Under the pieces are notes generated by a model that ran no database searches, was not told the origin of the DNA, and worked only from the letters and a program-made list of their open reading frames with translations. Both the position numbers and the translations under genes were made by a program. Shown piece by piece: positions 17,294-27,183 of a stretch of DNA of 35,073 bases; position 1 is the stretch's first letter, and every line of letters starts with the position of its first letter. Source of the DNA: Candidatus Hydrogenedentota bacterium (lineage in GTDB: Bacteria > Hydrogenedentota > Hydrogenedentia > Hydrogenedentales > CAITNO01); assembly GCA_012730105.1 (NCBI GenBank), contig JAAYBJ010000107.1:1-35073 (forward strand). The letters are read 5' to 3'.

Positions 17294-19177
17294 ATGAAAA
17301 CGTTTGAAGTGATCATCATAGGCGGCGGACATGCCGGCATCGAGGCGGCGCTTGCATGCGCCCGCACCGGACATCTGTCGTTGCTGATCAGCATGAACCT
17401 GGATGATATTGGGCGTATGTCCTGCAACCCGTCCATTGGCGGGGTGGCCAAGGGGCAGCTTACCCGGGAAATTGACGCCTTGGGTGGTGAGATGGGACGT
17501 TGTATCGACCGCACCGGCATCCAGTTCAAAATGCTCAATCGCAGCAAAGGGGCGGCCGTACATTCCCCGCGCGCCCAGGCGGACCGTTTCCTGTATCAGC
17601 AGTACATGAAACAGGTGTGTGAGTCCACAACCAATCTATATCTTAAACAGGCGGAAGTCACCGATCTGCTTGTGGAAGATAACCGTATTGCGGGCATTCG
17701 CACTTCCTTCGGAGAGGAGATCAGCGCGGCGGCCGTTATCGTCTGCACGGGCACTTTCCTGCACGGCAGACTGCATTTTGGTATGACAACGATTTCAGGG
17801 GGGCGCGGCGGATCCGCCGCCGCCGACGGGCTGAGCGACTGCTACCGTCGGCTGGGCTTTCCTGTGGGGCGGCTGAAAACGGGCACCTGCGCGCGGATTC
17901 ATGAACGAAGCATTCATTTTGAGAAGTTTCAGGAACAGCCCGGTGACGCCCTGCCCCGGCCTTTTTCTTTCTCCACTCCCGTGGAGGGCTTTGATCGGAA
18001 CCTGGTCTCCTGTTGGTTGACGCATACCACGGAAAAAACGAGGGATATAATCCTCGCCAACATGGACCGCAGCCCGCTGTATTCCGGCCGTATTGAAGGC
18101 ATCGGCACCCGCTATTGCCCAAGCATTGAAGATAAGATCGTGAAATTTCCTGATAAGCCCCGCCATCATTTGTTCCTGGAACCCGAGGGTTTGAACACGG
18201 CCGAGTGGTATGTGAATGGGTTATCCACCAGTTTGCCTGAAGACGTTCAGCGCGATATGCTGCACAGTTGTCCGGGCCTTGAAGATGCGGAAATTATCCG
18301 GCCGGGCTACGCCGTGGAATATGATTATGTCCCCCCCACCCAATTGAAACTGACACTGGAAACCAAAGCAATCGGCGGCTTATATCACGCGGGACAAATC
18401 AACGGCACTTCGGGGTATGAAGAGGCTGCGGCACAGGGTTTGTATGCCGCGCTGAATGCGGTACGTTTCCTCGAGGGAAAACCGCCCCTGATTATTGGCC
18501 GGGAGGAAGCCTACCTGGGGGTTATGGTGGACGATATCGTCACACGCGGAGTGCTGGAACCGTACCGGCTTTTTACGTCAAGGGCCGAGTACAGGCTCCA
18601 TCTGCGTCATGACAACGCGGATGTACGCCTTGCCGCGTACGGCATACGAAATGAAGCCCTGCTGCAACGCGTCGAAAAACGCGAACGGGATGTGGAGGCA
18701 GAAATTGTCCGTTTGCGGGATGTTTTCTTCTCCCCGGGCACGGAGTTAAACCAGTTCTTGACCGCCTGCGGCGAAGTTCCGGCCATGACACCCTTGTCCG
18801 CGGAACAAATTCTGAAACGGCCCGGCATGACCCTGGAAAATCTGTGGGAACTGACGCCGCCCGAGGCGCTTTTAGATTTCGAGGCGCGCGAACAGGTGGA
18901 GATTCGGATAAAATACGGAGGCTATCTCGACCGGGAAGCCAAAACCATTGAGCGTTTTGAGAAGGCGGAGAAATTGCGCATTCCGGATACCTTTGACTAC
19001 GACTGCATTCCCGGATTGCCCCGGGAGAGCCGCCAGCGTTTAAAAGAAATACAGCCCCTGACTTTCGGCCAGGCGGCGCGCGTGCCGGGCGTGCGATCGA
19101 GCGACATCGCCGTGCTGCACATTTACCTGATGAAGATGCAGAAATCCAGGCAGGGCGCAGTAAACGCCGATGAATAG
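17294..19177 (+). CDS. mnmG: tRNA uridine-5-carboxymethylaminomethyl(34) synthesis enzyme MnmG
   Basis: The FAD-binding partner of MnmE, which together modify U34 in the anticodon of several tRNAs. From ATG 17294 it has 627 residues, the family norm; the frame opens earlier but the FAD loop [21 protein letters not shown] begins a few residues after this Met. The signatures are intact: [23 protein letters not shown], the [11 protein letters not shown] strand, LKTGTCARI with the conserved Cys, and [21 protein letters not shown]. The C-terminal helical domain is also complete ([19 protein letters not shown]). The upstream ribosome-binding site is weak (GGAAATGG). Neither mnmE nor rsmG, frequent neighbours elsewhere, is beside it. 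Confidence 0.97.
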   Translation: MKTFEVIIIGGGHAGIEAALACARTGHLSLLISMNLDDIGRMSCNPSIGGVAKGQLTREIDALGGEMGRCIDRTGIQFKMLNRSKGAAVHSPRAQADRFLYQQYMKQVCESTTNLYLKQAEVTDLLVEDNRIAGIRTSFGEEISAAAVIVCTGTFLHGRLHFGMTTISGGRGGSAAADGLSDCYRRLGFPVGRLKTGTCARIHERSIHFEKFQEQPGDALPRPFSFSTPVEGFDRNLVSCWLTHTTEKTRDIILANMDRSPLYSGRIEGIGTRYCPSIEDKIVKFPDKPRHHLFLEPEGLNTAEWYVNGLSTSLPEDVQRDMLHSCPGLEDAEIIRPGYAVEYDYVPPTQLKLTLETKAIGGLYHAGQINGTSGYEEAAAQGLYAALNAVRFLEGKPPLIIGREEAYLGVMVDDIVTRGVLEPYRLFTSRAEYRLHLRHDNADVRLAAYGIRNEALLQRVEKRERDVEAEIVRLRDVFFSPGTELNQFLTACGEVPAMTPLSAEQILKRPGMTLENLWELTPPEALLDFEAREQVEIRIKYGGYLDREAKTIERFEKAEKLRIPDTFDYDCIPGLPRESRQRLKEIQPLTFGQAARVPGVRSSDIAVLHIYLMKMQKSRQGAVNADE

Positions 19178-19294
19178 AAATGCCATCTTCTGCGTTTATA
19201 CTAAAAAGGAAGTAAGGGCGCTTGTTGGAATCCGCCTCTATGCCTGCAAGTGTCTTCGTAAGATAGAATTTACTGAAGTTGAAGGAGTAGAGAA

Positions 19295-21295
19295 TTGCTA
19301 TCCCGTCAGATGAAAAGAAAGTTAACCCGCCGTGGTTTTCTGCGCACGGCAGTGCTGGGAACGGCTGCCACCGGAGCTTTATTTCACATCGGCAAATCGC
19401 ACGCGCAGGCGCAGGGCAGAGTCATTATGCTCGGATATGATGGCATGGAGCCTTCAATCGTGGAGGAAATGCTGGAGCGAGGTGAACTGCCTAACCTGGG
19501 CAAGTTGCGGGAAACGGGCGCCTATCGCCGGCTCGGTTCAACGATTCCGCCCCAATCGCCGGTCGCCTGGAATACTTATGCCACCTGCAAAAACCCGGGA
19601 GGCCATAATATCTTTGACTTCATCCGTCGGGATCCGAAAAGCCCGGGTGGCCCCATGCCGCTGGTGGGCACGGGGAAACTGGTTCCTCCTGTGATCGGTA
19701 CGGATGGCGGCCTTCAGGAACCGGCAAAAGGTATTAATTATCGAACAGGTATTCCGTTTTGGTCCGTTGCCGATGAGCAGGGAAAACGGGGAAAAATCTT
19801 GAACATTCCCTTCGCATTTCCGCCTGATCCACTGAAAAACGGGATGATGATAAGTGCGCTGGGCGTTCCCGACCTGCGGGGTACGACAAGCACCTATTTT
19901 TCTTTGTCGGACAGTTTTACACAGGAGGAACTTTCTGAAGACCTGGGCGGCGGTCGGCGCATCGCATTGGCTTTTGACGGCAGTGATGAAGCGCTTTTCC
20001 CGGTTCCCGGGCCCCGGGACAACCGCTACCGGTTCAGTGATCCGAATGCCTACACGAGTACGCCCTTGCGTTTTAAGATCAACCGTGGCGATAAACGTGG
20101 CAAGATCAGTGATGGTGACAGTGAGGTGGACATTGAACAGGGCGCCTGGTCGGAATGGCTGGAACTTCGTTTTGAGATGTCCCCCAAGGTGGAGGTGCAC
20201 GGCATTACGCGCTTTTTCCCGATGGAAATCGGCGAACGGGTGCGCATCTACATGGCCTGTGTGCAATACCACCCGGACGCGCCTTATAGCGCCCTGACTT
20301 CCCCAGAGCCCTATAGCGCGGAGTTAAAAGGACGTTTTGGACTGTACAAAACGATTGGCTGGGCTTATGACACCCATGCACTGCGCCAGAACGACCTGGA
20401 GGAAGAGGCCTTCCTGAAGGACATAGACGATACCATGTCCTTCCGCGACCGGTTGACTCTTGACGAATTGAAACGAGGCGAGTTCGATTTCCTGCTGAGC
20501 GCCTGGACTGCAACAGATCGCGCGGGGCACATGTTCTGGCGTTACCGGGATGAAGGGCACCCCTATTACACCCCTGAGGCACCGGAACATTGGAAAAAAG
20601 CCCTTGAGTATACGTACAAGCGTGCGGACGCCCAGACGGGGGCGGTCCTGGAACAACTGCGTGAAGAGGATACCCTGTTCGTGTTTTCCGACCACGGTTT
20701 CGGCTCGTGGCGGCAGGGGTTCAATCTGAACACCTGGCTTCGTGATAACGGCTATCTCTCTGTAAAAGACCCGAAGCAGGCCGACCGGGGATTTCTTATG
20801 GGCATCGACTGGAATGAGACCAAGGCGTATTCGGTGGGGTTAAGTTCCCTTTACTTGAATATCAAAGGCCGGGAAACAGGCGGCGTGGTGGAACCGGATG
20901 CCGCGGAGGCGCTGATCGCTGAATTAAAAGACAAACTTGCCGGTGTAAAAGACCCGAAAACGGGCGCGAACGTTTTTTCATCGCTATATCCCCGCGGGGT
21001 ATACTCGGGAGAGGCCATGGGCGACGCCCCGGATATTTCCCTGGGGTACGCCCCCTACTATCAGAACAGCCGCCAGACCTCCCGGGGCGGCGTAGGCGCG
21101 CCGCTCCTGGAACCCGTTATGGACAAGTGGAGTGGTGAGCATGCCGCAAGTGATTGTAAGAACTGTCCCGGTGTCTTTTTTTCCAACAAGCCCCTGGATA
21201 AAGAAGATCCCCGTATCCAGGATCTCGGGATGACGACATTGTCACTACTGGGTGTGGACGCACCCTCGGATTATGAAGGGGATGTTATCTTATAA
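19295..21295 (+). CDS. Tat-exported alkaline phosphatase-family phosphoesterase
   Basis: A 666-residue protein of the type I phosphodiesterase / nucleotide pyrophosphatase branch of the alkaline phosphatase superfamily. TTG 19295 is taken as start since AAGGAG ends 7 bases before it; an ATG 15 bases later is the alternative. The signal has the twin-arginine motif TRRGFLRTA and then a hydrophobic stretch ending at SHAQAQG, so it is folded before export. Metal-site residues include D49 (LGYDGMEPS), the likely nucleophile S88 in IPPQSPVAWNTY, and later TATDRAGHMFW and FSDHGFGSW. GGHNIFDFIRRDP is typical of this branch. The substrate is unknown, with phosphodiesters or phosphoglycans being possible. 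It lies upstream of a mannosidase gene on the same strand. Confidence 0.88.
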   Translation: MLSRQMKRKLTRRGFLRTAVLGTAATGALFHIGKSHAQAQGRVIMLGYDGMEPSIVEEMLERGELPNLGKLRETGAYRRLGSTIPPQSPVAWNTYATCKNPGGHNIFDFIRRDPKSPGGPMPLVGTGKLVPPVIGTDGGLQEPAKGINYRTGIPFWSVADEQGKRGKILNIPFAFPPDPLKNGMMISALGVPDLRGTTSTYFSLSDSFTQEELSEDLGGGRRIALAFDGSDEALFPVPGPRDNRYRFSDPNAYTSTPLRFKINRGDKRGKISDGDSEVDIEQGAWSEWLELRFEMSPKVEVHGITRFFPMEIGERVRIYMACVQYHPDAPYSALTSPEPYSAELKGRFGLYKTIGWAYDTHALRQNDLEEEAFLKDIDDTMSFRDRLTLDELKRGEFDFLLSAWTATDRAGHMFWRYRDEGHPYYTPEAPEHWKKALEYTYKRADAQTGAVLEQLREEDTLFVFSDHGFGSWRQGFNLNTWLRDNGYLSVKDPKQADRGFLMGIDWNETKAYSVGLSSLYLNIKGRETGGVVEPDAAEALIAELKDKLAGVKDPKTGANVFSSLYPRGVYSGEAMGDAPDISLGYAPYYQNSRQTSRGGVGAPLLEPVMDKWSGEHAASDCKNCPGVFFSNKPLDKEDPRIQDLGMTTLSLLGVDAPSDYEGDVIL

Positions 21296-21519
21296 GCGGC
21301 TATTCTTGCCGGGACGCCCATATTTATTGGAAACACCGCGTTAAGCATACGAAGAACGCCGGGTAGTTCCGCTTTGTCTGCAGGATATCATATCACTGCC
21401 TCAACTCTTTTAAGTTCAATTCTGCTGGAAAACTGCACAGAAACCTGGATTTTAGCATGTCTGTAGTAGCACTTGATGAACTGGAAGCGCCGTTGTAACG
21501 GCTTTAAGGAAGATCAACG

Positions 21520-24168
21520 ATGAAGGCTTATTACTGCGTGGGCACCCATTGGGACCGGGAATGGTATGAACCGTTCCAGGAATTCCGCATGTGGCTGGTG
21601 GAATTGATAGACGAGGTTATGGACCTGATGGAGCGCGACCCGGAATACAAATGTTTCCACTTGGACGGCCAGACGATTGTTATTGAGGATTATCTGGAAA
21701 TCCGTCCTGAACAACGTGACAGACTGTTGCGCCATCTCAGGGAACGGCGCCTGCTGATCGGCCCCTGGTATAACCTGCCTGATGAATGGCTTGTTTCAGG
21801 GGAAAGCCTCATCCGCAATCTGATGCGGGGATACCGCGCTTGCAGGGAACTGGAGGTCGCTCCCCTGGATTTCGCCTATACGCCCGACCAATTCGGGCAT
21901 ATCGCCGCACTGCCCATGATCATGAATGGGTTCGGCCTCAAAACAGGGATTGTCTGGCGGGGCACACAGGATGAAAGCCACCCTGCCCAGTTCGTTTGGG
22001 AGGGACCTGACGGCAGCCGTTTGGTGTATTACAAATTGATGGATAAGGGCAGTTATGGCCCCTTTGATTTCTTGGCGCGCCGTCCCATCAAGGAGGCTGG
22101 CTACAGCGAGGAGAGTTTCAAGAAACATTTCGAGCCTTATTTTAAGGAAGAGTCATCGCGCGGTGCGGCACCCGTCGTGTTGCTGCTTGACGCCATAGAC
22201 CATCAGCGGCCCGATCCTGAAATGCCGGGACTTCTGGAACGTTTACGTCAACGGTATCCTGATATTGAGTTCCAATGGACGTCACTGGAGGAGTATGGCC
22301 GGGAATTGCTTCAATACAGCGATCAATACCCGTTACGCAAGGGTGAACTGCGCGAGCCCGCACGTGACGGGAAACGTGTCGGCCAATACCTGATTGTCCA
22401 CACCATTTCTTCCCGCGCCGACATTAAAAGACGGAATGATGCCTGCACTGCATTGCTGGAAAGATGGTGCGAACCTTATACGCTGTTCGCGCTCATGGAC
22501 GACCCCTTCCCCACGCTGCCCTATCTGGATAAGGCCTGGGAATATCTTCTGAAGAACCATCCCCATGATTCCATCTGCGGATGCAGCATTGATCAGGTGC
22601 ACCGCGATATGCACTACCGTTTTGACCAGGCGGAGATGATTGGAGAAGGACTGCTCCGACGGGCGCTGGCCCGAACAGGCAACGCTTCTTCGGACGTTGA
22701 ATATTGGCGTCATGTCGTCGCCCATAATCCCCTGCCGCAACCGCGAACGGGGGTGTTTAATGCTACCTTGTATTTTCCGACGGATTATGGGAAAACAACC
22801 GGCCACACCTATCATGACGGACTGGCGACCGGCGAAGAGTACAACAAGTTTCACCTGGTGGACAACGACGGGAAACGGCTCGCCTACCAGCATCGCGGGA
22901 TTGAACGCGGGATTGAATGCCGGCGTCTCGACGCGTCCGGGCGCGAAACCATTACGATCGGCGATTTGTACCACGTTGCCGTGGAAATGGACCTGCCGGC
23001 GTGCGGGATTTCCGGTTTCTCCATTGAAGGCACCGATGACGCTACACGAACCTTCGGCAGCCTGCTTACCGGTCCCATGTCCGCTTCCAACGGGAGTCTC
23101 TCCCTTTCCGTGGGTAATGACGGTGGCGTAACGCTCGCCCGGGAAAACGGACCTTGCTTTGAAGGTCTTTTTTTGTATGAGGATGCCGGTGACTGCGGCG
23201 ACGGCTGGACCCGTGGCATACCGGTGCATGACACTGTCTTTCGCTCCTTTGGCAGCACCGTTACTACAGGAATAGAAGAAAACGGCCCCCTGCGCGTAAC
23301 CTTCCGCATTGAACGGCAACTTTTACTGCCACGAGGTCTGGATCCCCGGTCAAAGACACGAAGCGATGACAGGGTTTCGGTCGCTATAACGGATTTCATT
23401 TCCTTGGAGAAACACGGTGACGCGGTGAAAGTCCGAACGGTCATAAACAATACCGCAGAAGACCACCGGCTTCGCGTGCTATTTCCCACCTGTTTGGAAA
23501 CAGACCAGTCTTTCGCGGATACGCCTTTTGCCATTGTCGAAAGAGAGATTGCCATTCCGGAATCAACGGCGTTGTGGCAGGAACGTGTAAACGAGGAAAA
23601 GGCCTTCAGCTCTTTTTGCGGGGTTGCCGACGCATCGGGCGGCCTGGCCGTGGTAAGTCAGGGCGGTCTGCATGAATATGCCGTGTTACAGACGACTCAA
23701 CGGGAACTGGCCCTGACCCTGTTCCGGTCCTTCCGTAAAACTGTGGGCAAGCCGGAAGAAAAGGATGGACAGCTCTTGGGACAACTGTCTTTCGAGTATT
23801 CCCTTGTTCCATTTTCCGGCCAGCCCAAGCCGGTGGAACTGCTGCGTCTGGCGGCCAGGCTTCAGGCCCCCCCACGTTTTCATACTGCAGAGGCGCTGCC
23901 ACCGCCGGTTTCCCGGCTGTCGCTGGAACATGGGAATGCGGTGGTAACCGCCTTGAAGCCGGCAGCGAATAGGCAAGGCGGCATCATACGGTTCTGGAAT
24001 CCCACTGGCGAAGATGTTGTCGAAGGATTTAAGACGTCGTGCCCCTTGACTTCCGTTTGTTACTGCAACCTCAATGAGGAACCCGGGGAAACCGTTCAGT
24101 TTCGGGGCGAATATGTCCCGGTGCGTATTGCCGCGGGCGGGATCAGCACCATCCGCTTCAACTGGTAA
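21520..24168 (+). CDS. Alpha-mannosidase, glycoside hydrolase family 38
   Basis: An 882-residue enzyme with no signal peptide, so probably cytoplasmic. The ATG at 21520 follows AAGGA. The N-terminal catalytic domain holds the zinc ligands H10 and D12 (GTHWDREWYEP), the nucleophile D123 in YTPDQFGH, and the third zinc ligand region around H347-D350 in NHPHDSICGCSIDQVH. IGPWYNLPDEWLVSGESLIRN is also typical. The middle helical and C-terminal beta-sandwich domains of GH38 follow from about residue 400. Length and architecture resemble E. coli MngB, which cleaves 2-O-mannosylglycerate after uptake, but no PTS gene is present, so the substrate is open. It ends 3 bases before the stop codon of the convergent exoribonuclease gene. 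Confidence 0.93.
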   Translation: MKAYYCVGTHWDREWYEPFQEFRMWLVELIDEVMDLMERDPEYKCFHLDGQTIVIEDYLEIRPEQRDRLLRHLRERRLLIGPWYNLPDEWLVSGESLIRNLMRGYRACRELEVAPLDFAYTPDQFGHIAALPMIMNGFGLKTGIVWRGTQDESHPAQFVWEGPDGSRLVYYKLMDKGSYGPFDFLARRPIKEAGYSEESFKKHFEPYFKEESSRGAAPVVLLLDAIDHQRPDPEMPGLLERLRQRYPDIEFQWTSLEEYGRELLQYSDQYPLRKGELREPARDGKRVGQYLIVHTISSRADIKRRNDACTALLERWCEPYTLFALMDDPFPTLPYLDKAWEYLLKNHPHDSICGCSIDQVHRDMHYRFDQAEMIGEGLLRRALARTGNASSDVEYWRHVVAHNPLPQPRTGVFNATLYFPTDYGKTTGHTYHDGLATGEEYNKFHLVDNDGKRLAYQHRGIERGIECRRLDASGRETITIGDLYHVAVEMDLPACGISGFSIEGTDDATRTFGSLLTGPMSASNGSLSLSVGNDGGVTLARENGPCFEGLFLYEDAGDCGDGWTRGIPVHDTVFRSFGSTVTTGIEENGPLRVTFRIERQLLLPRGLDPRSKTRSDDRVSVAITDFISLEKHGDAVKVRTVINNTAEDHRLRVLFPTCLETDQSFADTPFAIVEREIAIPESTALWQERVNEEKAFSSFCGVADASGGLAVVSQGGLHEYAVLQTTQRELALTLFRSFRKTVGKPEEKDGQLLGQLSFEYSLVPFSGQPKPVELLRLAARLQAPPRFHTAEALPPPVSRLSLEHGNAVVTALKPAANRQGGIIRFWNPTGEDVVEGFKTSCPLTSVCYCNLNEEPGETVQFRGEYVPVRIAAGGISTIRFNW

Positions 24169-24171
24169 CCG

Positions 24172-25113
24172 CTACTTCGTCCAGATGACGCGGTCAATCA
24201 GGGGCAGGTATTCAGACCATTCCTGCCCCTTTTCCCGTGTTTCCCGAATAATTCTGGAGAACGCGGCCGTCTGCGCGTCAAGGTTGTCAATGTGGTGCAG
24301 AACAATGGCTTCTATCGTGCGTGGCGTCACCGGCGAACCGTTAATGAGCTCCCCGTGATGGGAGAGGATGCAGTGCAGCAGTTCCAGACGGAGTTTCTCC
24401 GGAAAACCGGGTATGGCTTCTATTTTTCGCTGTACCATATCACATCCGATGTGAAGGTGGCCCAGCAACTTGCCCTCCGTGGTGTATTCTGCCGCGAGGC
24501 CGTGACTCATTTCGTGGATTTTGCCCACGTCATGGAGAAATATGGCCGTCATGAGCACGTCTCGGTCCAGTTCCGGGTAAAGTTCGCACATCGTGCAGGC
24601 GATGCGCATCATCTCATGACAGTGCTGGATCAGGCCACCCATGTATTCATGGTGCCACTTCTTGCCGGCCATGGCCTGGGTGAATGCGGATTTGAATTCA
24701 TCGTCCTGCCAGAACGACATCACCAGGGCTTTGCAGTGTGGATTTTCAAGCCCGGAAAGCATTATATCGAATTCATTCACAATATCTTTGAGGTTTTCGG
24801 GGCGGTTTACAAGGTCGTTCATGTTGTAATCACTTTCCCGCAAGGGGGTTACTTGTTCGACACGAATTTGGAGGCGTCCCTGATAGGCACTTACAATGCC
24901 GCGCACGTTTACCACGTCCCCCACCTCAAACAATTTGGCCGTATCCGTCGCGTTGGTCCACATCACGCCGCCCATGTCTCCGGTTTTATCTTTAAGCACC
25001 ACCCCCAGGAATTTCCCGCCGTCCTGCTTCGAACGCAGATCCTTCCTCGTCGCAATAAAATAATCGTTGACCCTGTCCCCCTCCTGCATCCTGCTCACAT
25101 ATTGATTCTTCAT
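24172..25113 (-). CDS. yhaM: YhaM-family 3'-5' exoribonuclease (OB fold plus HD domain)
   Basis: A 313-residue protein matching B. subtilis YhaM in length and domain order. Residues of about 5-85 are an OB-fold nucleic-acid-binding domain (VNDYFIATRKDLRSKQDGGKF and VVNVRGIVSAYQGRLQIRVEQV). About 150-290 is an HD domain with metal-binding KKWHHEYMGGLIQHCHEM, TAIFLHDVGKIHEM and LLHCILSHHGELI. ATG 25113 is preferred; a frame extension to TTG at 25143 has no binding site. The enzyme should trim RNA from the 3' end and in some species also DNA. It stands alone on the minus strand. A TATAAT on that strand 37 bases upstream may be its -10 box. Confidence 0.9.
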   Translation of the reverse strand: MKNQYVSRMQEGDRVNDYFIATRKDLRSKQDGGKFLGVVLKDKTGDMGGVMWTNATDTAKLFEVGDVVNVRGIVSAYQGRLQIRVEQVTPLRESDYNMNDLVNRPENLKDIVNEFDIMLSGLENPHCKALVMSFWQDDEFKSAFTQAMAGKKWHHEYMGGLIQHCHEMMRIACTMCELYPELDRDVLMTAIFLHDVGKIHEMSHGLAAEYTTEGKLLGHLHIGCDMVQRKIEAIPGFPEKLRLELLHCILSHHGELINGSPVTPRTIEAIVLHHIDNLDAQTAAFSRIIRETREKGQEWSEYLPLIDRVIWTK

Positions 25114-25149
25114 GAATAAAAACACTTTCTTTTCAGAGTTCAAAAACGG

Positions 25150-25155
25150 ATTATA
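25150..25155 (-). promoter_or_regulatory. Candidate -10 box of the yhaM-like gene
   Basis: TATAAT on the minus strand, 37 bases upstream of the preferred ATG. No good -35 hexamer is found at the usual distance, so support is limited. Confidence 0.3.
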
Positions 25156-25301
25156 AAAGGAAAAAGGTGTTTTGCCCCGCCGTTCTGATTCATCCGCAAT
25201 AGAGTATCACCCGACATACAGCGTACCGCACAGCCAGGGCAAACGGAATACTTTCCGAAATCACCCCGGCTATAGTACCACACTCGCGGGTGCGTGGAGA
25301 A

Positions 25302-26807
25302 TCAGACCATGCCTTTGATGCTGTCCAGTCGCGGCACCGCATAAGTGCCCATGCGCATCTGGTCAAAATTACTGACATCGGTGCAGGTGTTTCGCGCGCT
25401 TTCAAGATCAATGATGTTGTTCTTGAACATTTTGTACAGGTAGGCTTCAAAGAGCATGGAATGGCCTACGGTCTGTTGCATGCCCACGCGTATCAGGTCC
25501 GTGTCGCCTTTCAGAATGGCGTCGCCGATGGGTTTGATGTCGTTGAACAGGAATTCCAGCGCCGGGATGCGCCCTCCGCCGATTTTGGGCACGAGGCGTT
25601 GGCAAATGACGCCTTTCAGGCAGTCGCGCAACTGAAGGCGCACCAGGTCGCGTTCGATGGGATCGAAGAAACTCACAATTCGGTTGATTACCTCGTAGGC
25701 GGTGTTCGAATGGAGGGTGGTAATTACAAGGTGGCCCGTGGCCGCGGCGTTAATAGCAGCGCGGATGGTGTCCGGATCGCGCATTTCGCCGATAAGAATT
25801 ACGTCCGGGTCATGGCGCAGCGCGCCTGTCACGGCCTCGCCGAAAGATCCCACGTCACTGCCTATGCTTCGCTGGGATATGATGGATTTTTTATTGGCAT
25901 GCACGTATTCGACAGGGTTTTCAATGGTGAGTATATGCAGCGACTTGTGCGTGTTGATCCAATCCGCCAATGCGGCCATGCTGGTGGTTTTACCGCTGCC
26001 GGTCATGCCGCTGACGATGATTAAACCGCGCGGTGTCTGGGCAATGGCCTGCATCTGGTCCGGAGGCACATTCAGTTCCTCAAAACTGGGTATTTTTTCC
26101 GGCAGGTAGCGGAAAGTGCAATGGGGAGTTCCGTGCTTGATGAATGCCGAAACGCGGGCATAGCCCACACCGGCCTGGTGGTAGCTGAAACTGGTCTGCT
26201 TGTAATTTTCAAATTCTTCCCAGAATCCCTGGGGGGCAATGCGTTGGATCAGGTCAAGAATCTGCACGCTCGAAAGGGGGGTCATAATTTCAGAGTACCG
26301 GGTGTCATTGTCAATGCGGAACACCGGATTCAGGCCTGCCGTCAGATGCACATCACTCGCGTGGTACTGGACCATGGCATGGAACAGCATCTCAATATTA
26401 ATGGCTTCAAGTCGGAAATCATGGCCTTCCGCGCGCCACACTTCCGGTAGATTGATGATGCCGGTTAATTTGTTGATAGCCTCAAGGACCTTGGGAGAAA
26501 AGGGGGATCCTTTGGGCGGACAGACAATCTGCCAGTCATATTCCTGGTCTACAAGGGCCACCTCTTCCGGATAGGCTCCGGCGAATTCCCGCAAGACATC
26601 TTCATCCACTATGTCCCGGGGCATGGTGATGACATAATTTTCGAAGTCTCCTTTGAGTTCAGGTCGTTGAACTTCAATAGAGAACTTGTCTGTCCAGAGA
26701 CGGATTCTCCTCGGCACGCCCTCCGTCTTGACAATGGTGGCCTCTATAAGCCGAAGCACATTTCTCAAGGTCTGCTTCTGGCCGGTTCCCAGTACAAATT
26801 CTGACAT
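25302..26807 (-). CDS. PilT-like secretion/pilus ATPase with N-terminal extension
   Basis: A 501-residue ATPase of the type II/IV secretion family; GGGAGG precedes ATG 26807. The region from about residue 155 follows PilT: ASDVHLTAGLNPVFRID, then Walker A GMTGSGKTT. The Asp box lies around LTIENPVEYVH, Walker B is VILIGEMRDPDT, and the His box is ITTLHSNTA. PilT drives pilus retraction and twitching. Ordinary PilT has about 345 residues, so the first 150 or so residues here (for example VPRRIRLWTDKFSIEVQRPELKG) are extra and resemble no domain I can name. No pilin or pilus assembly gene is adjacent, so it is an orphan locus. The C-terminal AIRNLIRE-type motif of PilT is not evident. Confidence 0.88.
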   Translation of the reverse strand: MSEFVLGTGQKQTLRNVLRLIEATIVKTEGVPRRIRLWTDKFSIEVQRPELKGDFENYVITMPRDIVDEDVLREFAGAYPEEVALVDQEYDWQIVCPPKGSPFSPKVLEAINKLTGIINLPEVWRAEGHDFRLEAINIEMLFHAMVQYHASDVHLTAGLNPVFRIDNDTRYSEIMTPLSSVQILDLIQRIAPQGFWEEFENYKQTSFSYHQAGVGYARVSAFIKHGTPHCTFRYLPEKIPSFEELNVPPDQMQAIAQTPRGLIIVSGMTGSGKTTSMAALADWINTHKSLHILTIENPVEYVHANKKSIISQRSIGSDVGSFGEAVTGALRHDPDVILIGEMRDPDTIRAAINAAATGHLVITTLHSNTAYEVINRIVSFFDPIERDLVRLQLRDCLKGVICQRLVPKIGGGRIPALEFLFNDIKPIGDAILKGDTDLIRVGMQQTVGHSMLFEAYLYKMFKNNIIDLESARNTCTDVSNFDQMRMGTYAVPRLDSIKGMV

Positions 26808-26820
26808 ACGCCACCTCCCG

Positions 26821-26833
26821 CTGACAAGGTCAG
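26821..26833. repeat. Small hairpin in the pilT-like leader
   Basis: CTGAC and GTCAG pair perfectly around AAG. The hairpin lies about 14 bases from the start codon, directly before the ribosome-binding GGGAGG on the minus strand. It might affect translation initiation. Confidence 0.35.
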
Positions 26834-26883
26834 TTTACCTGGTCCATCACTTCTCAACCATCCGCATACAACTCATAGCGGGT

Positions 26884-26912
26884 ATTGTACACTTTAATAA
26901 ATTGCGCATCAA
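26884..26912 (-). promoter_or_regulatory. Sigma-70-like promoter of the pilT-like gene
   Basis: On the minus strand TTGATG (26912-26907), a 17-base spacer and TACAAT (26889-26884) lie about 77 bases before the start codon. Spacing and hexamers are close to consensus. Confidence 0.65.
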
Positions 26913-27165
26913 ACGCGAATCAATACCAGCCCGCCATCTTCCGAATCATCGGTTTCTGTTGAAGACATATAGTATTTCTGAAAATTACAGGCCGGCGGCT
27001 ACTCCGCAAAATTCCATGGATTACGGGGGATGCTGAAAGACCCATGACTGGCCCCCCATGAAATTCCCAGTAGTGCCGTGATTTTTATCCTTTTGGTTTA
27101 CCGGGGGCGGTAAAAAGGAGAAGGAACCAAGCCATTACAGCAGACCGCAAACATTTAATATCTAT
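26913..27165. other. Former 3' flank of the large secreted repeat gene
   Basis: No gene is seen. Before the IS arrived this stretch lay directly downstream of the repeat protein gene now at 28499-31880. The bases just left of the target duplication supply the original TAA of that gene (minus strand, 27155-27157). A perfect 7-bp hairpin with a 4-base loop (TTTACCG GGGG CGGTAAA, 27097-27114) may have ended its transcript, but no clear T-run follows on either strand. Confidence 0.55.
27097..27114. terminator. Hairpin, possible terminator of the pre-insertion repeat gene
   Basis: TTTACCG pairs with CGGTAAA around a GGGG loop. It lies about 40 bases beyond the original stop codon of the minus-strand repeat gene. 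The missing T-run makes a rho-independent terminator doubtful. Confidence 0.3.
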
Positions 27166-27183
27166 CACTGCTGTCCCAACGTT
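27157..27183. repeat. Left IS end: target duplication plus inverted repeat
   Basis: AATATCTAT (27157-27165) is the target-site copy. The left inverted repeat runs from 27166 to about 27183 and matches the right end at 17 of 18 positions. Confidence 0.92.

Noticed and set aside
22333-23319. 328-residue ORF on the minus strand
   Set aside because: It is antisense to the GH38 mannosidase and a composition shadow.
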